Shown here piece by piece: positions 52,143 through 60,746 of a stretch of 64,000 nucleotides of DNA. A program made the position numbers and the translations under genes. Positions within the stretch are counted from its first letter, which is position 1. Every line of letters starts with the position of its first letter. Source of the DNA: an uncultured Oscillibacter sp. (GTDB lineage Bacteria; Bacillota; Clostridia; Oscillospirales; Oscillospiraceae); NCBI GenBank assembly GCA_910577405.1, contig CAJTMG010000001.1, positions 62,001-126,000 of the forward strand, read 5' to 3'. The notes beneath the pieces are model-generated. The model had not been told where the DNA came from, made no database searches, and saw only the letters and a list, made by a program, of their open reading frames with translations.

Positions 52143-53288
52143 TTACTCCTCCAGGAACGGATCATCAAACTCCGGAATCTTCCGGGACCTCTCCGGCTTG
52201 TGAAGAAGCGAGGTGAGCTGGGTGAGGAGATCGGCGGAACCGTTGAGCTGGATGCTGCCCACGTTCTCGCAGATGCGCTCGATGTACTCCAGTTCCTTGA
52301 GACGGAAGAGGGTCTTGTTCTCGTCCATCATCCGGGCCGTGTTCAGCAGGGAGCGGGTGGACGCCACTTCCTCCCGGCGGGCAATCACTCCGGCCTGGGC
52401 ACGCTTCTCCGCCGCAAGAACCGAATTCATAATGTCCCGGATTTCGCCCGGCAGAATCACGTCCTTCACGCCGCCGGAGACAATCTCCACGTACAGGCCC
52501 TGCTCCTGCTCCTTCAGACGCTGGAGGACATACTGCGAAATGGTCTCCTTTCCCTCCAGGATCTCGTCCAGTTTGTGCTGCCCGATGTAGTCCCGGAGCG
52601 CAAGCTGTACCGCGATATGCAATTGTTCCTCGTAGTCGTCGATCTCCGTGAGCACCTTCACGCAGTCCGTAATGCGGTAGGTACACACAAAGCTCACACG
52701 CAGGCTTACCTTGTCCTGGGTCAGAATTTCCTGTCCCGCCACCGTCATCGGAAGCAGGCGCATATCTACCGGCACCGCGTCTACCTTCATGCCGTTTTTC
52801 CAGAAGAAGTAGGTCCCCGGTTCCAGGACCCGGACCAGCTTCTGGTCAAAACGAAGGAGCGCTTTCTGGTGCTGGGCCACCTCCACCCGGGTGAAAAACA
52901 TGGCCGGGATGTGAGCAAAGATGTACCGCGGGACCTCCGGGCTTACCTCCGGATCACTGATGTCCACAAGCTGGAAGTCGTGCTTCTCCGAGATGTTCCA
53001 GAACGCGTGCTTCCCCTGCCGGAGGACGTTCGCGAACTTTCCGTCCACAAAGTGAAGGGCGAGATTCTGGTCCGGCACCTCCACCACTGCCGCCTGCTTC
53101 GCCACCGCCGGATTCCCCAGAAGCGTCTCCAGCCCGCAGGTCACAGAGTGCAGAGGCTGATCCAGAAACACCAGCTCCAGAACCTTTCCGCCCGACAGCA
53201 GATGCCGGCCCGGTTCCAGAAGGCCCTCGAACTTCCCGTGGCGGAACAGCAGGCCCCGCTGATTCTCGTTGATTGTAATGTACTTCAT
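52143..53288 (-). CDS. Band-7/SPFH (slipin-like) protein
   Basis: 381 aa from the ATG at 53288 (GGAGG upstream). There is no N-terminal membrane helix, unlike classic slipins. The SPFH core is at about 150-320: VDAVPVDMRLLPMTVAGQEI, ILTQDKVSLRVSFVCTYRI, YEEQLHIAVQLALRDYIGQH, VKDVILPGEIRDIM. A charged helix follows (AEKRAQAGVIARREEVASTR). SPFH proteins form ring or raft scaffolds. Cotranscription with rtcB suggests a scaffold for RNA repair, which is inference. It is followed by rtcB after 150 nt. Confidence 0.88.
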   Translation of the reverse strand: MKYITINENQRGLLFRHGKFEGLLEPGRHLLSGGKVLELVFLDQPLHSVTCGLETLLGNPAVAKQAAVVEVPDQNLALHFVDGKFANVLRQGKHAFWNISEKHDFQLVDISDPEVSPEVPRYIFAHIPAMFFTRVEVAQHQKALLRFDQKLVRVLEPGTYFFWKNGMKVDAVPVDMRLLPMTVAGQEILTQDKVSLRVSFVCTYRITDCVKVLTEIDDYEEQLHIAVQLALRDYIGQHKLDEILEGKETISQYVLQRLKEQEQGLYVEIVSGGVKDVILPGEIRDIMNSVLAAEKRAQAGVIARREEVASTRSLLNTARMMDENKTLFRLKELEYIERICENVGSIQLNGSADLLTQLTSLLHKPERSRKIPEFDDPFLEE

Positions 53289-53645
53289 ATGCTTTGACCT
53301 CCATGTTTTCGTGTCGGAAGGCGTATAGGGAAGAAAAAAAGCAAGAATTATGAACACAGATGGAATCCGGTCCCCTAATCCCTGACTTTTTGTCAATGTT
53401 TGTTCGGTCCTGCCCATGAGCGGCGGCGGCCAGCTGGTTCAGCAGAATGGCTTGCGGGCGGAAGGCTTTGCCTCTGGCCCGGCGCGCCTCTTCTGCGGTA
53501 TCCCCTGCCGGACAGGGCGCGCCGCTCATTTGCCTTCGGCCCGCTTGGCTCTTCCGAGTCTCGGCCATGCGGTCCTTTGGCGGGACGGTGTCCTTTGCTT
53601 CTCAAATCACTTCTCATCGTCAAGCCTTTTCAGAGCGTGACCCTT

Positions 53646-53779
53646 GCGAGATCATACCAACCCTGGCATACCTTTTCGTATGCAGTGAGAGTCGAACTCA
53701 CTTGGCTAAGCTGGAGGTCCCGGCTTCGACTCGACTGCCAGGAACAGACCGCTTGGCATACGCTTCGGCATTCCCTCGC
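53646..53779 (-). ncRNA. Candidate structured RNA: tRNA-mimic, Y RNA-like
   Basis: On the minus strand four stems nest. CGTATGC (53756-53762) pairs with GCATACG (53677-53683). AAGC (53751-53754) pairs with GCTT (53708-53711). TCCTGGC (53737-53743) pairs with GCCGGGA (53718-53724). AGTGAG (53697-53702) pairs with CTCACT (53684-53689) around the T-loop TTCGACT. The two loops hold perfectly complementary GAGTCGAA and TTCGACTC. An outer helix GCGAG..ATGCC (53779-53767) can pair with GGTAT..CTCGC (53658-53646). No anticodon arm of normal shape exists. The rest of 53289-54060 shows no convincing gene. Confidence 0.5.
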
Positions 53780-54060
53780 GCACCGCGACAGCTCACAGCT
53801 GCCTGCATCATCGGCCTGTGGGTATATCCTACCAGCCCCGGCGCGGAAAATCACGGAAAAAAAGATGCGAACACTCAGTCCCGCGAAAAGTCCTGAACAG
53901 AAAGGAAACTGCAAACGCAAAACACCAGCGGTTATCCGGGAAATTTCCTCTGCGCGCTTCCATATTTTGTGTCACGGGACGCGTCCAGAAAGAACGGAAG
54001 GACCCGCCGCCTGTTCTGACCGCAAGTCCTCCCGTTTTCCTCTATTCGGTTTGAACGCGC

Positions 54061-54939
54061 TTAGCTCTCCCCACTGCCGGGCTTGCGTTCCGTCTCCCGG
54101 AAGCCCTGCCGGAATTTTCGCGGGGGGACGCCGACGTGCTTCGAAAATTGCAGATTGAAATAGTTCTGCGTCTCGTAGCCTACCATCTCCGATATCCGCG
54201 CGATGGGCAGGTCTGTGCTGATGAGTAAATTCTGGGCCTCGCCTATCCGACGGCGGAGAAGATACTGCATGGGCGAATACCCGCTGGCTTCCTTGAACAC
54301 GTGGGAGAGATAGTAGGGACTCAGATGCAGGGCTTTGCCGATCTCCTGCAATGTCAGAGGCTCCTGATAGTGCTGGTCGATATACTCCTGCACCTTCCGG
54401 CTGAGGGATTCCGATTCTGCCACCGGCGGCTGGGGATCGTCTCCGGAAAGGCGCACCACCTGGCTGAACAGCGCCAACAGCAGAAAATGACAGAACGTCT
54501 CGCACCCGGGCCGGTCCTCCGTCAGGCTCCGGTAGATCATTTCGTACAGCTGACGCAATTCTTCCGCCGCCGGGCCGGGATGCAGCACGGGAGACGCGCC
54601 GTCCGGAAGCAGGGCGTTCTCCCGCAGGCCAGGAAGATGCAGGCCTCCCGCCCCGACGCAATAGCTGGACAGCGCTTCTCCTTCGCGGGCCGTCTCTTCA
54701 TGCACTACCCCGCTGTTGTATACCAGCAAGTCCCCGGCTTCGACCTCATAGCCCTTCCCGTCTATCAGAAAATTTCCCCTCCCGCCTACTACCAGAAGTA
54801 CCTCCACACAATCCTGATGGGCGTGGAGAATCCGCTGGGGCGTCTCGTCCTCGGGAAACCGCCGCGTGATGTACAGCAGACGCGTTTCCTCGGCTACAAT
54901 CGACGGAAGTTCCCGTTTTACATAGTACTGGGTTCCCAC
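54061..54939 (-). CDS. AraC-family transcriptional regulator
   Basis: 292 aa. An N-terminal cupin (HAHQDCVEVLLVVGGRGNFL, GDLLVYNSGVVHEE) is followed by a double helix-turn-helix in the last 100 residues (LTLQEIGKALHLSPYYLSHV, IARISEMVGYETQNYFNLQF, PPRKFRQGF). It probably controls the adjacent dehydrogenases in response to a small molecule. The start is GTG, six bases after the stop of the iron alcohol dehydrogenase, so the two are cotranscribed. Confidence 0.93.
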   Translation of the reverse strand: MGTQYYVKRELPSIVAEETRLLYITRRFPEDETPQRILHAHQDCVEVLLVVGGRGNFLIDGKGYEVEAGDLLVYNSGVVHEETAREGEALSSYCVGAGGLHLPGLRENALLPDGASPVLHPGPAAEELRQLYEMIYRSLTEDRPGCETFCHFLLLALFSQVVRLSGDDPQPPVAESESLSRKVQEYIDQHYQEPLTLQEIGKALHLSPYYLSHVFKEASGYSPMQYLLRRRIGEAQNLLISTDLPIARISEMVGYETQNYFNLQFSKHVGVPPRKFRQGFRETERKPGSGES

Positions 54940-54945
54940 GGGGCC

Positions 54946-56127
54946 TTACTCCGCCGAAAGCCGCAGGACCGCTTCCATCTCCTCCGGGCCGAATTTCATG
55001 AAGCCGCCAAAGGGGAACCCGTTGGGCTTCTCCCGCCGGTGTTCTATCATGTCCGGTACGTCCTCCAGCCTGCCGCCGATGTCCTGTAATTTCTCCGGAA
55101 GCCCCAAGCTCTTGAAAAAGACCCGCAGACGCCGGATGCCTTCCCTAGCTGTTCGTTCCGGGCGGGCGTAATCCATCTCACAGCCAAAGACCTCCGTCCC
55201 AAAACGCGCAAACCGCATGGGGTCCTTGGGATACACATACTCCATCCAGGCCGGCAGAATCACCGCAAGCCCCGCTCCATGGGCACAGTCGTAAAACGCG
55301 GACAGCTCGTGCTCTATCTGATGGCTGGCCCAGTCCTGCACCCGTCCCACGCCGCAGGAGTTGTTGTGCGCCAGCATCCCCGCCCACATCAGGTCCGCCC
55401 GGGGGCTGTACGCGTCCGGATGGGCAAGGGCTTCCGGGGCCGCGTCCACGATGGTCTTCATCAGCGCTTCACAGAGACGGTCCGTCAGGGCAACATCGGG
55501 GGTGGGGCTGAAGTAGCGCTCGCAAATATGGGCAAAGATATCCGCCGCTCCGTTGGCCGTCTGGGAGGCGGGCAGGGTGCAGGTCAGACGCGGGTCCAGT
55601 ATGGCGAATTTCGGCCGGATCAGGTCGGTTTTCGGACAGCCCCATTTCAGATTCCCACGTTCCTGGGTGATAACACAGCTGTCACTCCCTTCACTCCCCG
55701 CCGCCGCTATGGTCAGCACAACTCCTACCGGAAGCGTCTTCTTAATCTTTGCCCTGCCAGTGAAAAAGTCCCAGAAATCACCGTCATAGCACGCCCCAAA
55801 GCCAATGGCCTTCGCGGTGTCAATCACGCTTCCGCCGCCAAGAGCTATCAGAAAATCGAAACCTTCCTCACGGACCTGCTCTATCCCCTTGTAAACAATC
55901 CCGCTCCGGGGGTTCGCCTGCACGCCCGACAGCTCTTCCCAGGCAAGCCCCGCCGCATCCAAAGACGCCGTTACCGCATCATACGCGCCGTTCTTTTTCA
56001 CCGAACCGCCGCCGTAGACCAAAAGCACCTTCGTCCCATTAAAATGCCGCACCAGTTCACCGGTCTTCTGTTCCTCGCCGTCGCCAAATACAAACATCGT
56101 CGGCGCATAAAACGTAAAATTTTCCAT
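54946..56127 (-). CDS. Iron-dependent alcohol dehydrogenase (YqhD/BDH type)
   Basis: 393 aa. GGGSVKKNGAYDAV and ALGGGSVIDTAKAIGFGA bind NAD(P). Iron ligands lie in NGAADIFAHICERYF (Asp, His) and the two-His region ASHQIEHELSAFYDCAHGAG. This layout matches butanol dehydrogenases that reduce C2-C4 or longer aldehydes with NADPH. AGGAG precedes the ATG. Confidence 0.93.
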   Translation of the reverse strand: MENFTFYAPTMFVFGDGEEQKTGELVRHFNGTKVLLVYGGGSVKKNGAYDAVTASLDAAGLAWEELSGVQANPRSGIVYKGIEQVREEGFDFLIALGGGSVIDTAKAIGFGACYDGDFWDFFTGRAKIKKTLPVGVVLTIAAAGSEGSDSCVITQERGNLKWGCPKTDLIRPKFAILDPRLTCTLPASQTANGAADIFAHICERYFSPTPDVALTDRLCEALMKTIVDAAPEALAHPDAYSPRADLMWAGMLAHNNSCGVGRVQDWASHQIEHELSAFYDCAHGAGLAVILPAWMEYVYPKDPMRFARFGTEVFGCEMDYARPERTAREGIRRLRVFFKSLGLPEKLQDIGGRLEDVPDMIEHRREKPNGFPFGGFMKFGPEEMEAVLRLSAE

Positions 56128-56198
56128 ATTCTAACTCCTATCCGCAGAACCAGCTAATAATTTCCTACAGGCCAGTTTCACTTAAAAGCATTCCCAAT

Positions 56199-57170
56199 TC
56201 AGTATCCCTTGGCGCGGTCCACCAGATGACGCAGAGGCTTCCCGGCGGCGTAGTTCCGGAGGTCCCCGCAGAACATCTCCACATTTACGTCACAGGTGTA
56301 TCCAAGGGTCATGTTGCCGGATACATGAGGCGTCAGGATCAGATTCCGGGCCGTCCAGAGAGGGTCGTCCTTGGGAAGCGGCTCCGGCTCCATCACGTCC
56401 AGCGCCGCGCCGCCCAGACGCCCTCCGTTCAATGCCTCCGCCAGCGCTTCCTGATCAATCGCGCTCCCACGGCCTACGTTCACCACATACGCGCCCTCCG
56501 GCAAAAGCCCTATCCGGCGGCGGTCCAGAATATGCCGCGTCTCCGGCGTTCCGGGCAGAGCCATGATAAGCGTCCGGGTCTCGGGCAGAATTTCGTCCAG
56601 CTCCGTGATGGGGCGTACTTCGTCAAAGCAGTCAGGTCCCTTCCCGCTGCGGCTCAGGCCTGTGATTTTTGCCGCCCCCATTCCCCGCAGTCGTTCCGCT
56701 GTTGTCTGTCCAATGTTCCCCGTGCCCAGAATCACAAACGCATTCTCGTAAATCGACCGTACCGCAAGCTGATTGCTCCAGTCACGATTCCGGACCACCG
56801 CTTCATATTCGGGCATCCGGCGGAAGAGCATCAGAAGCACCATAATCACGTGCTCCGCGATGGTCACCCCGTAGCCGTTGGAATTTGTCAGAAGGCAGTC
56901 CGGACTGGGGAACGGCGACGGCTCTCTGCAATACGGGTCCACGCCGGCGTACGAACAGCAGTACCAGCGCAGGGTCTTCGGGCCGGCCTTCAGCAAGTCC
57001 AGACTGTGGGCGTACAGAATCTCGCTGTCCTGTAGGCACGCCTTTGCTTCCTCAAACTGTTCCAATGTGAAAAAATGGGGCGTGAATCCTGTCTCCGCCG
57101 CGGTCTCCTCTATCTGACGGCGGTGGGCTTCCGTTAAAAATTCCTGGTAAATACAAATGTTACGGCTCAT
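56199..57170 (-). CDS. D-2-hydroxyacid dehydrogenase
   Basis: 323 aa. NAD site VILGTGNIGQTTAERLRGMG near residue 145. The catalytic triad is Arg in NVGRGSAIDQEAL, Glu in DVMEPEPLP and His in TPHVSGNM. It interconverts a 2-oxoacid and a D-hydroxyacid; the substrate is not readable. Its ATG overlaps the stop of the FAD protein gene (ATGA), so they are translated together. Confidence 0.92.
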   Translation of the reverse strand: MSRNICIYQEFLTEAHRRQIEETAAETGFTPHFFTLEQFEEAKACLQDSEILYAHSLDLLKAGPKTLRWYCCSYAGVDPYCREPSPFPSPDCLLTNSNGYGVTIAEHVIMVLLMLFRRMPEYEAVVRNRDWSNQLAVRSIYENAFVILGTGNIGQTTAERLRGMGAAKITGLSRSGKGPDCFDEVRPITELDEILPETRTLIMALPGTPETRHILDRRRIGLLPEGAYVVNVGRGSAIDQEALAEALNGGRLGGAALDVMEPEPLPKDDPLWTARNLILTPHVSGNMTLGYTCDVNVEMFCGDLRNYAAGKPLRHLVDRAKGY

Positions 57171-58795
57171 TCCTGCTTTCCTCCTTCGTCTTCGCAGTCT
57201 CGTAAAACCGCCTCGGCACAGCGCATTCCATCGGCAGCGGCGGACAGAATGCCTCCCGCGTATCCGGCGCCCTCCCCGCAGGGGTACAGCCCCCGGACCG
57301 CCGATTGACAGCCTTCGTCACGCAATATCCGTACCGGCGACGAACTCCGGCTTTCTACCGCCGTCAGAACCGCGTCCGGGTCGTCAAAGCCTTTCAGTTT
57401 CCGGCCAAGGATTGGAAGGGCTTCCGCAAGCGACCCGGCGATGAATTCCGGCAGGCAGTCCCAGAGATTCCCCCATGTTACCCCGGGACGGTATGTGGGT
57501 TTGACCTTCCCTGGGCCTACAGACGGACGGCGGGCCAGAAAATCCTCTACTCTCTGCGCCGGGGCCAGATACCCGCCGCCGCCAAGAGCATACGCCGCTT
57601 CCTCTAAACGCCTCTGAAACGTTACTCCCGCCAGAGGTCCCCCGCCGCCAAAATCCTCCGGGGTCACGCCTGCCAAAAGCCCGCCGTTGATGTTCTCACC
57701 GTCCCGGGCATAGGCGCTCATGCCGTTGGTCACCGCCCTGCCTGCCTCGGACGCCGCCGCTACTACCTCGCCGCCGGGACAGACACAGAAGGAAAATACC
57801 CCCCGGCCGTTTCCCAGATGACAGGACAGTTTATAGCTGGACACCGGCAGGCCTGGATGTCCCGCGTACTGCCGGTATTGAGCCGCGTCGCAGTCCGCCT
57901 GAAGATGCTCTATCCGGACCCCCACCGCAAAGGGCTTTGACTCCATGGGCACTCCCCGGCGCTCCAGCATGGCAAACACGTCCCTCGCGGAATGGCCGGG
58001 GCAGAGAATCAGACGGCGGCAGGGTATCCGGTACGGGCCGTCAGAATTTTCCACGGCAACAGCCTCCAGACAGCCGGCTGAAAGCTCCAGGTCCGTCAGG
58101 CGGTTCTGAAAGCGGATTTCCACGCCAAGCTCCAGCAGCTTCCGGCGGAGATCCTGCAAAAGCACATAAAGATAATCGGTGCCGACATGGGGCTTCGCGT
58201 CAATCAGGATATCCTCCGGCGCGCCGCAGGAAACCAGCTGTTCCAAGATAAAACGGTGCCGGGGATCTTTGGTGCCGGTGTTCAGCTTGCCGTCCGAGAA
58301 CGCGCCCGCGCCGCCTTCCCCAAACTGCACGTTGCTCTCCAAATCCAGCTCCCCCGTGGCCCAGAACCGCTCTACATCCGCCCGGCGTTCCTCGACCTTA
58401 CGGCCACGCTCCAGCAGAATCGGACGCTGTCCCGCCCGAGCCAACACCAGCGCCGCAAACAGTCCCCCAGGACCCGCGCCCACTATGACCGGACGGATTT
58501 CAGGCGGCGGCATCATGGGCGGCAGTCTGTACGGCTCCGGCGGCTCCCAGCGCGTCACGGCCCCCGTTCCATGGACTTTCCGGCCACGACAGCGCTTCAA
58601 TACCGCCGATTCTCCCTTGACTTCAGCCGCCACCGTGCAGATCAAAGCCACGCCGTCCCTTGCGTCAACGCTCCGCCGCAGAAGCCAGACACGCCCTAAC
58701 GCCTCCGGCCTGACCCCCAGCGCCCTCGACGCCGCTGCCCGCAAGCCTTCCGTTCCGCTCCCCGGCGGCGTCCGCAGGTTTTCTATCCGCAGCAT
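57167..58795 (-). CDS. FAD-dependent oxidoreductase (COG2509)
   Basis: 542 aa from the ATG at 58795 (GGAGGGGTGA upstream). A small N-terminal domain (MLRIENLRTPPGSGTEGLRA, about 1-85) precedes the FAD site VIVGAGPGGLFAALVLARAG near residue 105. SNVQFGEGGAGAFSDGKLNT and the C-terminal GLYPCGEGAGYAGGI are family signatures. Widespread in Clostridia, reaction unknown. It is the first gene of the two-gene unit with the hydroxyacid dehydrogenase. Confidence 0.88.
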   Translation of the reverse strand: MLRIENLRTPPGSGTEGLRAAASRALGVRPEALGRVWLLRRSVDARDGVALICTVAAEVKGESAVLKRCRGRKVHGTGAVTRWEPPEPYRLPPMMPPPEIRPVIVGAGPGGLFAALVLARAGQRPILLERGRKVEERRADVERFWATGELDLESNVQFGEGGAGAFSDGKLNTGTKDPRHRFILEQLVSCGAPEDILIDAKPHVGTDYLYVLLQDLRRKLLELGVEIRFQNRLTDLELSAGCLEAVAVENSDGPYRIPCRRLILCPGHSARDVFAMLERRGVPMESKPFAVGVRIEHLQADCDAAQYRQYAGHPGLPVSSYKLSCHLGNGRGVFSFCVCPGGEVVAAASEAGRAVTNGMSAYARDGENINGGLLAGVTPEDFGGGGPLAGVTFQRRLEEAAYALGGGGYLAPAQRVEDFLARRPSVGPGKVKPTYRPGVTWGNLWDCLPEFIAGSLAEALPILGRKLKGFDDPDAVLTAVESRSSSPVRILRDEGCQSAVRGLYPCGEGAGYAGGILSAAADGMRCAEAVLRDCEDEGGKQE

Positions 58796-59102
58796 CCTCA
58801 CCCCTCCTTGCTTTGCCTGCCATTCTATCACATATCTTTTGTAAATAAAAGCCTGTACCGCGTTTTTCTTTGCTCCCTCATCCCCCTTTCGCCCGGACCG
58901 TGGGAATTTCCTGGAACGTTCAAAATTTCTTCATCGTTCTTTCAGGCCTTTTTAAGTTACACCGGATATACTTCAAGCAATGATTCAGAAAAACAAAATT
59001 CAAAAATCTGACAAACCCGGTTCATACTTTCGTCAAAAATTTCTGTTATCTTATCTTCTAAAGAAAGCCGGATCGGGATACATATGAAGGAGGATATTCT
59101 GT
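58796..59102. other. Divergent intergenic region
   Basis: It separates the FAD gene (-) from the htrA gene (+). The minus strand has a TAGAAT -10-like box at about 58827. On the plus strand an AT-rich stretch precedes htrA and no confident -35/-10 pair is seen. No gene is present. Confidence 0.6.
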
Positions 59103-60500
59103 ATGTATAACGACGAAAAGAATCTGTACGACTATACTTACCGCAAGGACGGCAGCGAGATTCCCTATTCCAGGGAGAGCGTCCGCCCGCAGGTAAGCCC
59201 CGATTGGCCCGATGGTCAGAATCCTTACGCGGCCAAGGGGACCGTTCAGGAGGGAAAGCCTTTGAAGAAAAAACGCTCCGGCTTGAAAATCGCCGCGCTT
59301 GCCCTGGCCTTTGCGCTTCTGGGCGGAATTGCCGGCGGCGGCGCTGTCTGGGCTGTGTCCCGCGGCGCTCATACCAGTGAACTGAACCTCAGCAGCCGTC
59401 CCGCTACCCAGGTCGCCATCAACCACGTGGACGGAAAAACGCCTATGACTGACCCCGAAGTCTACGCCGCAAACGTCAACAGCGTCGTCTCTATCAATAC
59501 CTCCGCCAACGCCGGTTATAACTTCTACGGTCAGCCGGTGGAGTCCGCGTCCTCCGGCTCCGGGTTCGTGCTCACCAAGGACGGTTATATCGCTACCAAT
59601 TATCACGTTGTTCAGAAAGCTACCACTGTGAAAGTTACCCTCTATAACGGGGATACCTACGACGCAAAATTTGTCAACGGCGATGAGGACTACGATATCG
59701 CCGTCATTAAGGTGGAAGCTGAGAACCTCCAGCCCGTCACACTGGGAGACAGCAGCAAGCTCAATGTGGGCGACCGGGTCCTGGCAATCGGCAATCCTTT
59801 GGGCGAACTCACCTTCTCCATGACCGGCGGTATGGTCTCCTGCGTGGACCGGGCCATTAACGTGGACGGCACGCCCTTCAATATGATCCAGACGGACGCT
59901 TCCATCAACCCCGGCAACTCCGGCGGGCCGCTCTTCAACAGTTACGGCGAGGTCATCGGTATCGTGTCCGCGAAATATTCCGCCTCCGCTAACGGCGATA
60001 CCGTGGAGGGCCTGGGCTTCGCGATTCCTATGAACGACGTGTTCGCTATGATGGAAGATATCATGACCAACGGTTATGTGACCAGCAAGCCCTTCCTCGG
60101 CATTACTCCTATGAGCATGACAGAGCAGATGGCCGTGCAGTACCGTTTCACTGTAACAAAAGGCGTCTTCGTCTGCTCCGTGGAAGAAGATTCCGCCGCT
60201 GACGACGCCGGCCTGCAAATGGGCGACGTGATTACAAAGGTGGATGATATCGAAATTTCCGACATAAAAGAACTGAACGCCGCCAAGAAGAAATATTCCG
60301 CAGGCGACACGTCCACCCTGGAAGTCTACCGGGACGGGCAGACCATCAGCGTCAGCATCACCTGGGGCGCGACGCCGGTGGAGAATCAGGCCGCCGCTCA
60401 GCAGCAACAGGAAACCCAGAATAACCAGGGGAATCAGTATCCCTACAATGGCGGCGAGTACAATCCCTTCGAGGACCTGTTCCGTTACTTCTACGGCTGA
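59103..60500 (+). CDS. HtrA/DegP-like membrane-anchored serine protease
   Basis: 465 aa. A cytoplasmic Lys-rich N-tail leads into one membrane helix (about 60-85, IAALALAFALLGGIAGGGAV). The trypsin domain has the triad His in ATNYHVV, Asp in DYDIAVIKV and Ser in NPGNSGGPLF. A PDZ domain follows (LGITPMSM to YRDGQTISVSI). The C-tail is rich in Gln, Asn and Tyr. It degrades misfolded envelope proteins. GAAGGAGG lies before the ATG. The gene is single and followed by a terminator. Confidence 0.94.
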   Translation: MYNDEKNLYDYTYRKDGSEIPYSRESVRPQVSPDWPDGQNPYAAKGTVQEGKPLKKKRSGLKIAALALAFALLGGIAGGGAVWAVSRGAHTSELNLSSRPATQVAINHVDGKTPMTDPEVYAANVNSVVSINTSANAGYNFYGQPVESASSGSGFVLTKDGYIATNYHVVQKATTVKVTLYNGDTYDAKFVNGDEDYDIAVIKVEAENLQPVTLGDSSKLNVGDRVLAIGNPLGELTFSMTGGMVSCVDRAINVDGTPFNMIQTDASINPGNSGGPLFNSYGEVIGIVSAKYSASANGDTVEGLGFAIPMNDVFAMMEDIMTNGYVTSKPFLGITPMSMTEQMAVQYRFTVTKGVFVCSVEEDSAADDAGLQMGDVITKVDDIEISDIKELNAAKKKYSAGDTSTLEVYRDGQTISVSITWGATPVENQAAAQQQQETQNNQGNQYPYNGGEYNPFEDLFRYFYG

Positions 60501-60680
60501 CCCGCTGTTCACGTTCCTGTCAACCCGTGTGCTCCCTCTCGCGTCTGAAGGAAAGCTCTGGGGCAATCGCTCCGGAAAGGCAAAAAGCTGTCCATGCGGC
60601 GGACGGAGAGAGGTTGTATATAAATGAACGCAGGCGGTTTCCGTCTACACGGACCATATGGTTATAAGAATGAACTCAAT

Positions 60681-60717
60681 GCAAAAGGGCCTCCCGGTTT
60701 CGGAAGGTCCTTTTTGC
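60681..60717. terminator. Convergent terminator of htrA and the symporter gene
   Basis: GCAAAAGGGCCTCCC pairs imperfectly with GGAAGGTCCTTTTTGC around a short loop. Confidence 0.75.
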
Positions 60718-60746
60718 GTATTTATGGGAATCTGATCAAAGAGGGA

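Noticed and set aside
53677..53762. Ordinary tRNA or tmRNA gene
   Set aside because: The T-arm is good but there is no canonical D-arm or anticodon loop, no encoded CCA, and no tmRNA tag sequence nearby.
53400..54158. 252-codon plus-strand frame and a 204-codon minus frame in the gap upstream of the SPFH gene
   Set aside because: Composition is unlike a protein, no family motif is seen, and the frames cover the structured RNA candidate.
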